Of a stretch of DNA of 64,000 nt, positions 41,947-49,191 are shown one piece after another. Location of the stretch: positions 1 to 64,000 of the forward strand of contig NZ_FWXD01000012.1 of assembly GCF_900176275.1 (NCBI RefSeq), given 5' to 3'. How positions within the stretch are numbered: position 1 is the first letter of the stretch; each line of letters starts with the position of its first letter. A model generated the notes under the pieces. The model was not told where the DNA came from and ran no database searches. It was given only the letters and a program-made list of their open reading frames with translations. The stretch comes from Andreprevotia lacus DSM 23236 (lineage in GTDB: Bacteria > Pseudomonadota > Gammaproteobacteria > Burkholderiales > Chitinibacteraceae). A program made the position numbers and the translations under genes.

Positions 41947-42701
41947 GCAGCCCCCCATGCGGCGCGTTGGCGCGGGCGCAGCAAGCGTTGTACCAGCACG
42001 ATCAGCAGCACATACAGCACGCTGGCCAGTGCAAACGACTGGAAGGTGAGCAGTGTTTCGGCATCGATCTGCCGCGCGCGGTAAGACAGCTCCATCACAC
42101 CGATGGCCATGGTCAGCGAGGTGTTCTTGAGGGTGTTCAGATAACTGCCCAGTACCGGTGGCCATGCGGTGCGCCATGCCTGCGGCAGGACGACGTAGCG
42201 CAGCACCTGCCACTGCCGCATGCCACTGGCACGTGCAGCTTCCCACTGGCCGGGTGGTACTGCATTGAGGCCGGAGCGGATATCGCCCGCGATGAAGGCA
42301 GTCGCGTACAGCGACAGCGCCCACCACGCGGCCAGCAACTCGAACGATGGCCACGGCAATGCCCAGTCGCCCAGTTGCAGCAAGACGCGCGGCGTGTTCA
42401 GCCACAGCATCCAGCTTTCGGGCAGCAGCGCGCCGATGCCGAAATACCAGAACAGCACCTGCACCAGCAGCGGCACATTGCGCACCCCGTTGTGCAGCGC
42501 CGCCAGCGGCCATGCCAGCCAGCGCGCCCGGGCCTGGTGCCGGGCAATACCCAGCGCGCAACCCAGCAAGGTACCGGTGGCGATGACGGCCAGCGAGAGC
42601 AGGCTGGTGTACAGCAGGCCATCGAGCATGGCCTCGACATGACGCAAGGTCAGCCAGCCATTGCCCAGCCAGCGTGGCGGATGGACAAGCCAATCGGTCA
42701 T
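41943..42701 (-). CDS. Polar amino acid ABC transporter permease (first permease, GltJ-like)
   Basis: The 252-aa protein has five membrane helices and the permease EAA loop EAARASGMRQWQVLRYVVLP, typical of the His/Glu/Asp/Gln permease family. VRNVPLLVQVLFWYFGIG and NTLKNTSLTMAIGVMEL are also conserved. It lies 116 bp after the binding-protein gene, with a hairpin in between, and overlaps the next permease gene by 4 nt. Transported solute is a polar amino acid, most likely glutamate/aspartate by similarity to GltIJK layout. Confidence 0.88.
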   Translation of the reverse strand: MTDWLVHPPRWLGNGWLTLRHVEAMLDGLLYTSLLSLAVIATGTLLGCALGIARHQARARWLAWPLAALHNGVRNVPLLVQVLFWYFGIGALLPESWMLWLNTPRVLLQLGDWALPWPSFELLAAWWALSLYATAFIAGDIRSGLNAVPPGQWEAARASGMRQWQVLRYVVLPQAWRTAWPPVLGSYLNTLKNTSLTMAIGVMELSYRARQIDAETLLTFQSFALASVLYVLLIVLVQRLLRPRQRAAWGAA

Positions 42702-42723
42702 TGGCGAACTCCCAATGAAAAAT

Positions 42724-42748
42724 GGCGGGCGCAGGCGCCCGCCGAAGA
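42724..42748 (-). terminator. Intercistronic hairpin between binding-protein and permease genes
   Basis: On the minus strand GGCGGGCGC, a 2-nt loop and GCGCCCGCC are followed by ATTTTT. The 9-bp arms are perfect (42724-42732 with 42735-42743 on the plus strand). A leaky terminator or mRNA-stabilising stem here would give more binding protein than permease, as is common in such operons. Confidence 0.65.
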
Positions 42749-42817
42749 AAGGAGATGAAGTAGCTCAGGGGTGAAATATGTAACCAGCAGGGCTGGCTGC
42801 AGACCCGATCAGTGCAA

Positions 42818-43621
42818 TCAGGTCTTGTCGCCGACGCGGAAATCGCGCGGCAGCGGGGCGCGGGTCTTGGGGCCGAACCAGTGGTCGTAAATCTTCTGCA
42901 CCTCGCCGGATTTCTCCAGCTCGGTCAGCGTGCTGTTCACGAAATCGGTCAGGCGCGCTTCGCCCAGCGGCACGCCGATGCCCTGGTATTCACGCGTCAG
43001 CGCGAACGGCGAAATTTCGTACTTGGTCTTGTCCGGTGCGTTGGCCAGCAGCGCCAGCAGTTTGGCATCGTCCTGCGTGATGGCCTGTACATTGCCATTG
43101 CGCAGCGCGGCAAAGGCCAGCGGCGTGTCGTCATAGGCGACGACCGGGGTTTGCGGGTACTTTTCGCGCAGCAGCGCTTCCTGCGTGGTGCCCTTGTCTA
43201 CGCCGATGCGCAGCTTGACGATGTCGTCCGGCTTTTTCAGCACATCCTTGCGCGCAATGAACTTCTGCCCGGTGGCGAAATAAGGCACGCTGAACGACAC
43301 CTGTTTGCGGCGCTCGTCGGTGATGGTGAAGTTGGCCGCGACCAGATCAACCTTGTTGGCGGTCAGCAGCGGAATGCGGTTGGCCGGGTTGGTGGCCTGC
43401 AGCTCCAGCTTCACGCCAAGCTTTTTTGCCAGTGCCTGCGCAATATCGATGTCGAAGCCGGCCAGCTGGCGCGATTTTTCGTCCACAAAGCCGAAGGGCG
43501 GGTTACTGTCAAAGGCGGCCACGCGCAGTACGCCGGCTTTCTTGATGTCATCGAGTTTGTCGGCCAGTGCATGGCCGGAGAGGGATGCCAGCGCCACGGC
43601 CAGCAAGAGGGCGATTTTCAT
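42818..43621 (-). CDS. Amino acid ABC transporter substrate-binding protein (SBP_bac_3)
   Basis: Start at ATG 43621 with GGGAGA upstream. Signal peptide MKIALLLAVALASLSGHALA. The 267-aa protein shows the SBP_bac_3 motifs GVLRVAAFDSNPPFGFVDE, GFDIDIAQALAKKLGVKLEL and VDLVAANFTITDERRKQVSFSVPY (in parts), which bind polar amino acids. It is the first gene of a three-gene transport operon, divergent from the chitinase gene. The nearest candidate operator is a perfect palindrome at 43752-43778. Confidence 0.9.
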   Translation of the reverse strand: MKIALLLAVALASLSGHALADKLDDIKKAGVLRVAAFDSNPPFGFVDEKSRQLAGFDIDIAQALAKKLGVKLELQATNPANRIPLLTANKVDLVAANFTITDERRKQVSFSVPYFATGQKFIARKDVLKKPDDIVKLRIGVDKGTTQEALLREKYPQTPVVAYDDTPLAFAALRNGNVQAITQDDAKLLALLANAPDKTKYEISPFALTREYQGIGVPLGEARLTDFVNSTLTELEKSGEVQKIYDHWFGPKTRAPLPRDFRVGDKT

Positions 43622-43751
43622 CGTGGGGTCTCCCGAAGTATTGGATGGCACACGCAGGCGGGTTGCCTGCGGGCCGGAGGGCGCGGTGGGTAACCGCGTG
43701 CCTTGCATCTTGCGGGATGGCGATTGATAACCGGAAAGAATTAAATATTCG

Positions 43752-43778
43752 TTTTATAGTTTTTGATGAGCTATAAAA
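43752..43778. promoter_or_regulatory. Palindromic operator candidate between the ABC operon and chitinase
   Basis: TTTTATAG (43752-43759) and CTATAAAA (43771-43778) are perfect 8-bp arms with an 11-bp spacer, in an AT-rich patch roughly midway in the 264-bp divergent gap. Position and symmetry fit a dimeric regulator that could control both directions. Confidence 0.45.
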
Positions 43779-43885
43779 ATCGATGTTGAATGTAAGTTCT
43801 TGTTTGTATGTAATTAAGACGACCCGAGCCCGCCATTGCAATAGCGGGTGCTGTGGGTGGTTGATAACAAAAAAGGGAGACCCGC

Positions 43886-45109
43886 ATGAAAACCTGTTTC
43901 AAGATTGCCTGCCTGCTGGCAGCACTGGCCGGCATCTGCCACGCGGCCGAGACTACACCGGCCAGCGCGGTAGTGGCTGCCAAGCCTGCCGTAGCTGCCG
44001 GCAAGCGGGTAGTGGCGTATTACATCTCGTGGGGCGCATACGGCCGCAATTACTATCCATCCGATATCGATGCCAGCAAGATCACGCACCTCAACTATGC
44101 ATTTGCCAATATCGCCAACGGCCGTATTACGGTGGGCGATCCCAATGTGGATACGCGCGGCAAGAACAATTTTGGTGCCTTGCGGCGTCTCAAACGGCAA
44201 AACCCGGCATTGCAGACGTTGATCTCGGTGGGCGGCTGGTCGTGGTCCAAGTCGTTCTCGGATGTGGCGCTGACCGAGCAATCGCGCAAGGTGTTTGCCG
44301 ATAGCGCAGTTGAGTTCATCCGCGAGCACAGCTTTGACGGCGTGGATATCGATTGGGAGTTTCCGGTATCCGGCGGGCTGGAAACCAATGTCTATCGCCC
44401 CGAGGACAAGCAGAATTTCACCTTGCTGTTTGCTGCGCTGCGCAGCGCGCTGGATGAAGCAGGCAAGAAGGATGGCCGACCCTATCTGCTGACCGCAGCC
44501 CTGGGCAACAGCGAGAAATTCATGGGCAATACCGAAATGGGCAAGGCCATCCAGTACATGGATTTCGCCAACGTGATGGCCTACGACCTGAATGGCACCT
44601 GGAGCAAGTCATCCGGCCATCTGGCGCCGCTGTATCACGACCCTGCCTCCATGCTGCCGGGCGCATCTGACAAGAACAATGTGGCCTCGCTGGTCGATCT
44701 GATGCTCAAGGCCGGCGTACCGGCCGACAAACTGGTGCTCGGCGTGCCGTTCTATGGTGTGAGCTGGAAGAAATGCGCGGCCGAAAAACAGGGCGAGTAT
44801 CAGCAGTGCGATGGCAAGGGCCGGGGCAGCTGGGAGGACGGCACGCTGGATTACACCGAAATCGAAGACAAGCTCGTCAACAAGAAGGGCTTTACCCGCT
44901 ACTGGAACAACATCGCCAAGGCGCCTTTCCTCTACAACCCGGACGGCGGCGAGTTCGTCAGCTATGAAGACAGCGAATCGCTGGGCTACAAGCTCAAGCT
45001 GATCAAGGAGAAAAACCTGGGTGGTGCCATGTTCTGGGAGATCACCGGTGACCGCAACCAGACCTTGCTCAAGCAGCTGGCCAAGGATTTGCTGCCCGTA
45101 GCCAAGTAG
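43886..45109 (+). CDS. GH18 chitinase, secreted
   Basis: Signal peptide [20 protein letters not shown], then a 20-residue Ala/Thr linker and a GH18 TIM barrel. [11 protein letters not shown] (SxGG) and [10 protein letters not shown] (DxxDxDxE, D151 to catalytic acid E158) are complete; MAYDLNGTW supplies the Met-Tyr-Asp pocket. There is a chitinase-insertion-type region ([13 protein letters not shown]...[12 protein letters not shown]). No chitin-binding domain is attached, so the enzyme likely acts on soluble chitooligomers or relies on other proteins. GGGAGA precedes the ATG. The 407-aa length is normal for a single-domain enzyme. Confidence 0.95.
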   Translation: MKTCFKIACLLAALAGICHAAETTPASAVVAAKPAVAAGKRVVAYYISWGAYGRNYYPSDIDASKITHLNYAFANIANGRITVGDPNVDTRGKNNFGALRRLKRQNPALQTLISVGGWSWSKSFSDVALTEQSRKVFADSAVEFIREHSFDGVDIDWEFPVSGGLETNVYRPEDKQNFTLLFAALRSALDEAGKKDGRPYLLTAALGNSEKFMGNTEMGKAIQYMDFANVMAYDLNGTWSKSSGHLAPLYHDPASMLPGASDKNNVASLVDLMLKAGVPADKLVLGVPFYGVSWKKCAAEKQGEYQQCDGKGRGSWEDGTLDYTEIEDKLVNKKGFTRYWNNIAKAPFLYNPDGGEFVSYEDSESLGYKLKLIKEKNLGGAMFWEITGDRNQTLLKQLAKDLLPVAK

Positions 45110-45118
45110 TTCATGCTG

Positions 45119-45145
45119 CGCCGGGGCGGGCAATCTGCCCCGGCG
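45119..45145 (+). terminator. Hairpin after the chitinase gene
   Basis: CGCCGGGGC (45119-45127) and GCCCCGGCG (45137-45145) form a perfect 9-bp stem 10 bp after the chitinase stop. There is no T-run, so it may be an mRNA-end stabiliser or weak terminator. Confidence 0.5.
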
Positions 45146-45191
45146 TGATGTGGCCCGCTTTCCTACATGCAGGCATGCAAATAGTGCTTGC

Positions 45192-45225
45192 TGGCTGAGG
45201 CTAAAGCCTCTACCTTGGTCAGCCA
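45192..45225. promoter_or_regulatory. Nested inverted repeats before the DyP gene triad
   Basis: TGGCTGA (45192-45198) pairs with TCAGCCA (45219-45225); inside, GAGGCT (45197-45202) pairs with AGCCTC (45205-45210). They lie 61 bp before the ATG of the first triad gene. They could be an operator or a weak terminator for upstream transcripts. Confidence 0.4.
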
Positions 45226-45285
45226 TTTATGCTATTGGGGTAAGCCGTGCCCCGGGCAAATGAACTGGCCGAGGGATACGCTGCC

Positions 45286-45948
45286 ATGTCCAATATTGCG
45301 GGCAAAGCCTATGCAATGAACGTGATCACGCCGATACGCTGGTATACGGCGTGGCTCAACAAGCTGATCTTCTGGGTGGCGCTGCAGCGCCCGGCCACGC
45401 TCAAGGGCTTGATCACGCTGTCGCTGATTCACTATGCGCGCTGGGTCATCATTGGCCGTGACCAGTTTCCGCACGTGCACCCCAGCCAGCCCAGGGAAAC
45501 GCTCAAGTATTCCTACATGCTGTTCTTCAGCAACTTCAACGGCAGCTGGGATCAATACGTCGATTCGTTCACCTTTGCCATTCCCAGCGGGCTGGACATG
45601 TTCTGGAAGTGGAACGTGCGTTATTCCAAATCGGTATCACTCACCCCGTTCCATAAATACATCCGCTATAACCAGCTCGATACGCTGCATTACTACAACG
45701 CCTATCCGCTGGCCACGTCCAACGACGTGAAGTCGGCGCGCATCGTCAAGGCCAAGCTGCTGGACTTCGACAGCGCCACGCGCGACGCCAGCGATGACGA
45801 TTTCGCCAAGCAATACCGCACCTTGCTGCGTGATTTGCAGCACGACCTGGGCGATATGTACCCCACCCCCATCGTCAGCATGTCGGCCTATCAGGTGGAA
45901 CGCCGCCAGCGCTGGCACGAAGGCCAACTCGACGGGAGCAAGCACTGA
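45286..45948 (+). CDS. DyP-associated protein A, unrecognised family (220 aa)
   Basis: Start taken at ATG 45286 with GAGGGA (45271-45276); a GTG at 45247 is the alternative. The protein begins MSNIAGKAYAMNVITPIRWYTAWLN (first part MSNIAGKAYAMNVITPIR), has a short hydrophobic stretch (ATLKGLITLSLIHYARWVII), then the conserved-looking YSYMLFFSNFNGSWDQYVDSF and IPSGLDMFWKWNVRY. No signal peptide. Its N-terminus matches the next protein (GNAYALTVLSPIKPG), so the two are distant paralogues. The stop overlaps the next ATG (TGATG). It has no enzymatic motif I can name; close coupling to a DyP peroxidase suggests a substrate-delivery or partner role. Confidence 0.75.
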   Translation: MSNIAGKAYAMNVITPIRWYTAWLNKLIFWVALQRPATLKGLITLSLIHYARWVIIGRDQFPHVHPSQPRETLKYSYMLFFSNFNGSWDQYVDSFTFAIPSGLDMFWKWNVRYSKSVSLTPFHKYIRYNQLDTLHYYNAYPLATSNDVKSARIVKAKLLDFDSATRDASDDDFAKQYRTLLRDLQHDLGDMYPTPIVSMSAYQVERRQRWHEGQLDGSKH

Positions 45949-46652
45949 TGGGCAACCTCAGCGGCAACGCCTATGCACTGACCGTGCTGTCACCGATCAA
46001 GCCAGGCATCATTGCCGACGAGCAGATCGCCTACGCCGACAAGGTACGCAGCATCCTGCAGGGCTGGAATGGGCTGCCCAACAGCCCGATGACAGCGGTG
46101 CCACAGACCTATCTGTGCCGCTATTTCGTGCTCGACAACGTGTATACCGAGTCGCAACCCGGTGGCAGCGCACCGGACACGCTCAACGACTGGTTACCGG
46201 TGGTGCCGGACTGGTTGCGCCGCGCCGCCATGCCTGCACATGATCAGCTCAAGTCGCGTTATCTGGTGTTCTCGGCCAATGTGTACGTCGGCCCGTCGGG
46301 CGATATCGCACCGTATCTGCGCGGCATGTGGCAGGCCATACGCAAGGAAGTCGAATCGATCTGGCAATACTGCTATGGCTTCGACGAAGTGAAGGATGCC
46401 GATGGCTTTGCTGCCTATATCCAGCGTTGTGCGCTGCCGGCATCGCTGTTTTTTGTCGGCTCCAACGACGAACCGTTGCCCGAGCAGCTCAAGGCGCTCT
46501 ACATCAAGCAGCAGTTCGCCCGCTTTGCCGTCGACAACCAGGGCTTGCCCACCGCCACCCTGCGGCAGAACTTCCAGGCCTTCATGAAGCAGATTGCCCC
46601 GCACGAGCTTGCCACTCCCACGTGGGAGCCCGGCAAGTACCGGCTGCCCTGA
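45948..46652 (+). CDS. DyP-associated protein B, paralogue of A (234 aa)
   Basis: The protein starts MGNLSGNAYALTVLSPIKPG, the same motif as protein A, and continues with RYFVLDNVYTESQPGG and SRYLVFSANVYVGPSGDIAPYLRGMW (in parts: SRYLVFSANVYVGPSG, DIAPYLRGMW), then FFVGSNDEPLPEQLKALYIK. These FS-N-x-G-containing strands echo the LFFSNFNG strand of A, consistent with a shared fold of ferredoxin-like type as in DyP halves. No signal peptide, no membrane helix. It is translationally coupled to A and precedes the peroxidase by 18 bp. Function unknown. Confidence 0.75.
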   Translation: MGNLSGNAYALTVLSPIKPGIIADEQIAYADKVRSILQGWNGLPNSPMTAVPQTYLCRYFVLDNVYTESQPGGSAPDTLNDWLPVVPDWLRRAAMPAHDQLKSRYLVFSANVYVGPSGDIAPYLRGMWQAIRKEVESIWQYCYGFDEVKDADGFAAYIQRCALPASLFFVGSNDEPLPEQLKALYIKQQFARFAVDNQGLPTATLRQNFQAFMKQIAPHELATPTWEPGKYRLP

Positions 46653-46670
46653 CCAACAAGGATTGCAAGC

Positions 46671-48302
46671 GTGACCTACCAACTGGATTTGCTGGACATT
46701 CAGGGCAATGTACTGCGCGCCTATGGCCGTTTTCGTTACCCGGCTGCCCGCTATGTGTTTTTCAATATTCGTGACGGGGCCAAGGGGCGCGCCTTTGTTG
46801 CCGCGCTGACCCGTCGCGTGACCACGGCGGTGCAGTGGGGCGAAGGCCCGGACAAGCTGCCGCCGCCTGAGTGGACGCTGAATGTGGCATTCAATTATCA
46901 GGGGCTGAAAGAGCTGGACCTGCCGCGTGAATCGCTGATCGGCTTTTCGCCCGAATTCGTGGCCGGCATGAAGGATCGCAAGGACATCCTTGGCGACGAT
47001 GGCCCGAGCGCGCCCGAGCACTGGGACCCGATCTGGCAGCACAACCGCGAAACGCGCGAGCACGATGTGCACATCTTCGTCTCCATCAACGGCCTGATGC
47101 CCTTGCCCAAGGATGCCAAGCCTGCCGCCGTGCAGGCGGCAGTGAATGACGCCAAGGCGCGCGTCGAAGCCGGCTATCGCTGGCTGCTGGAGCAAGTAGC
47201 CGCGCAGCAGGGCGGCGTGGCATTGCTGGGCGGCCATCGTGGCGACAACGGCGAGTTGCTCGACTATCAGGATGTGCAGGCCGTGCTGGAAAACGGCGTG
47301 CCGACCAGCAAGGAGCACTTTGGCTACACCGACGGCATCGGCGACCCGGTATTTGAGGGCGTGCCCTATGACGCCGAGCGCATCAATGGTCGTGGCAAAC
47401 AGCTGGCCAATGGTCAGTGGGCGCCGCTGGCCGCCGGCGAATTCCTGCTCGGCCATACTGACGAGGCACTGGAATACCCGCCTGCGCCCAGCCCGCTGCT
47501 GCTGGCGCGCAACGGCACCTACATGATTTATCGCAAGCTGCACGAGAATGTCGGCACTTTCGAACGCTATCTGGACGAACACGGCCAGCGCTATCCCGGC
47601 GGCAAGGAGCTGCTGGCGGCCAAGTTTGTCGGCCGCTGGCGCGATAACGGCGCACCCATCGTCAAGGCGTGGGACGATGCCAGCAAGGCGCGTTTCGATG
47701 CCGACTACAAGGCTGCCGATGGCCACGGCAAGGATCAACTGCTGAGCAACTTCACCTACGACGAGGACATGAGCGGCGGCCGCTGCCCGTTCAGTGCGCA
47801 TATCCGCCGCATCAACCCGCGTGCGTCGCTGGAGTTCACGCGTGACGAGCAAGACCCGGCCAAAGTCTGCGGTGCGTTCAGCGTCAGCGAAGGCGCTTTC
47901 GATACCCCCGGTGCGCTGGCCAACCGCCGCCGCGTGCTGCGCCGTGGCCTGCCGTATGGCACGGTGAAGGATCGCAGCCGCGACGACGGCAACCATGGCA
48001 TCATCATCATGATGCTCAATGCCGATATCAACCGGCAGTTCGAGTTCGTGCAGCAGCAGTGGATCAATTACGGCAACGACTTCAAGGCCGGCAACGACAA
48101 GGAAATCCTGCTCGGCAACCACAGCCAGAGCGAGCATTTCCCCAGCAAGGCGGTGTTGCAAGTCGATCCGGCCAGCGACGACGCGCCTTACATCCTGCCG
48201 CGTCTGCCGCGCTTTGTTGAAACACGTGGCGGCGAATACTTCTTCGTGCCCAGCCTGACCGCGCTGCGCATGATTGCGGCCGGCACGGTCGACCCGACCT
48301 GA
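46671..48302 (+). CDS. DyP-type (dye-decolourising) heme peroxidase, long form (543 aa)
   Basis: GTG start at 46671, preceded by AAGGA. The DyP motif GYTDGIGDP (residues 218-226, catalytic Asp221), proximal heme ligand His377 (CPFSAHIRRINP) and distal NRRRVLRRGLPYG (Arg near 424) identify a DyP peroxidase of the longer subfamily. Such enzymes oxidise dyes, lignin-like phenolics and other substrates with H2O2. No Tat signal is present, so it is cytoplasmic unless exported by another route. It is the third gene of a tight unit with two unrecognised proteins. Confidence 0.9.
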   Translation: MTYQLDLLDIQGNVLRAYGRFRYPAARYVFFNIRDGAKGRAFVAALTRRVTTAVQWGEGPDKLPPPEWTLNVAFNYQGLKELDLPRESLIGFSPEFVAGMKDRKDILGDDGPSAPEHWDPIWQHNRETREHDVHIFVSINGLMPLPKDAKPAAVQAAVNDAKARVEAGYRWLLEQVAAQQGGVALLGGHRGDNGELLDYQDVQAVLENGVPTSKEHFGYTDGIGDPVFEGVPYDAERINGRGKQLANGQWAPLAAGEFLLGHTDEALEYPPAPSPLLLARNGTYMIYRKLHENVGTFERYLDEHGQRYPGGKELLAAKFVGRWRDNGAPIVKAWDDASKARFDADYKAADGHGKDQLLSNFTYDEDMSGGRCPFSAHIRRINPRASLEFTRDEQDPAKVCGAFSVSEGAFDTPGALANRRRVLRRGLPYGTVKDRSRDDGNHGIIIMMLNADINRQFEFVQQQWINYGNDFKAGNDKEILLGNHSQSEHFPSKAVLQVDPASDDAPYILPRLPRFVETRGGEYFFVPSLTALRMIAAGTVDPT

Positions 48303-48384
48303 TCGCCTCGCGGGCGGGCCGCCACGGCCTGCCTGCATGCCGGGCTGGCGCGATTTGTCGGCGCGCGCTGTGCCCATCGTCTAA

Positions 48385-48408
48385 AAACATCTGTGAGAAC
48401 GGATGTTT
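48385..48408. promoter_or_regulatory. Operator-like inverted repeat upstream of the GntR gene
   Basis: AAACATC (48385-48391) and GATGTTT (48402-48408) are perfect 7-bp arms around TGTGAGAACG, 31 bp before the gntR start and 83 bp after the peroxidase stop. GntR/HutC proteins often bind such sites and autoregulate. Confidence 0.5.
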
Positions 48409-48438
48409 GACTGACGCAGGCAAGGGGGCTGGGCCGGC

Positions 48439-49191
48439 ATGATGGATGTATACGGGTTCGATCGAAAATTGCTGGCCTTGGCCCCGGATGCGGGCATGCC
48501 GCAGGCTGCACAAATCCAGTTTTTCCAGAAGCTGCGCGTGGCAGTGGTGGCCGGCTACTGGCTGCCGGGCGAAGCGTTGCCGCAGGCAGAATATTTTGCC
48601 CAGGTGCTGGGCATGGCCATGCCCGAGGTGGAAGCAGGGCTGGATGCGCTGACGCAGCAGCACTGGCTGAGGCGCGAGGCCAATGGCAACTATGTCATCA
48701 CGCCCAAGCTCGATCAGCCTATCGCACGGCTGGCCAGTTTTTCCGAGATGCTGCGTGCACGCGGATTTACCCCGGGCACCGAATGGCACATGCGCGAGGT
48801 AGCCTCGGCCAATCATGACGAGCAGTGGCGCCTCAACCTGGAAGGCGGCGCACTGGTATCCCGGTTGGGACGCATACGCCGCGCCGACGATATCGTGATG
48901 GGCTATGAGGCCACGACGATCCCGGCCGTGTTCATGCCCGACCCGATGCAGGTCGGTGATTCGCTCTATCAATACATGCGTGACAACGATCTGAGCATCT
49001 TCCGCGCCGTCGAGGAGATCGATGCCGCCTTGTGTGATGCCGCACTGGCTGCACGCTGCCACTTTCAGCCCGGCGATTCCATCCTGCGGCTGACGCGTGT
49101 GGGCTATATGCAGAATGGCAGCCCGCTTGAGCTGACGTATTCCTATTTTCGCAGCGACTACTACCACTATGTCGTGGAGTTCACCGAATGA
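48439..49191 (+). CDS. GntR/HutC-family regulator with UTRA domain
   Basis: The 250-aa protein has an N-terminal winged helix (FFQKLRVAVVAGYWLPGEALPQ, the VAGYWLPGEALPQAE segment typical of GntR) and a C-terminal UTRA ligand-binding domain (GFTPGTEWHMREVASAN..., LSRLGRIRRADDIVMGYEATTIP; YSYFRSDYYHYVVEF). It binds a small effector in UTRA; effector unknown. The gene stop overlaps the diguanylate cyclase start (ATGA). Together with the operator-like repeat just upstream it may control the peroxidase unit, its own gene and the cyclase. Confidence 0.85.
   Translation: MMDVYGFDRKLLALAPDAGMPQAAQIQFFQKLRVAVVAGYWLPGEALPQAEYFAQVLGMAMPEVEAGLDALTQQHWLRREANGNYVITPKLDQPIARLASFSEMLRARGFTPGTEWHMREVASANHDEQWRLNLEGGALVSRLGRIRRADDIVMGYEATTIPAVFMPDPMQVGDSLYQYMRDNDLSIFRAVEEIDAALCDAALAARCHFQPGDSILRLTRVGYMQNGSPLELTYSYFRSDYYHYVVEFTE

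Noticed and set aside
41257-42693. 478-codon frame covering both permease genes
   Set aside because: Its first half lies opposite-frame within the first permease gene; the real second permease starts at 41946 with a 4-nt overlap.
46194-48377. 727-codon minus-strand frame opposite DyP gene
   Set aside because: Shadow frame of the peroxidase, which has clear DyP motifs.
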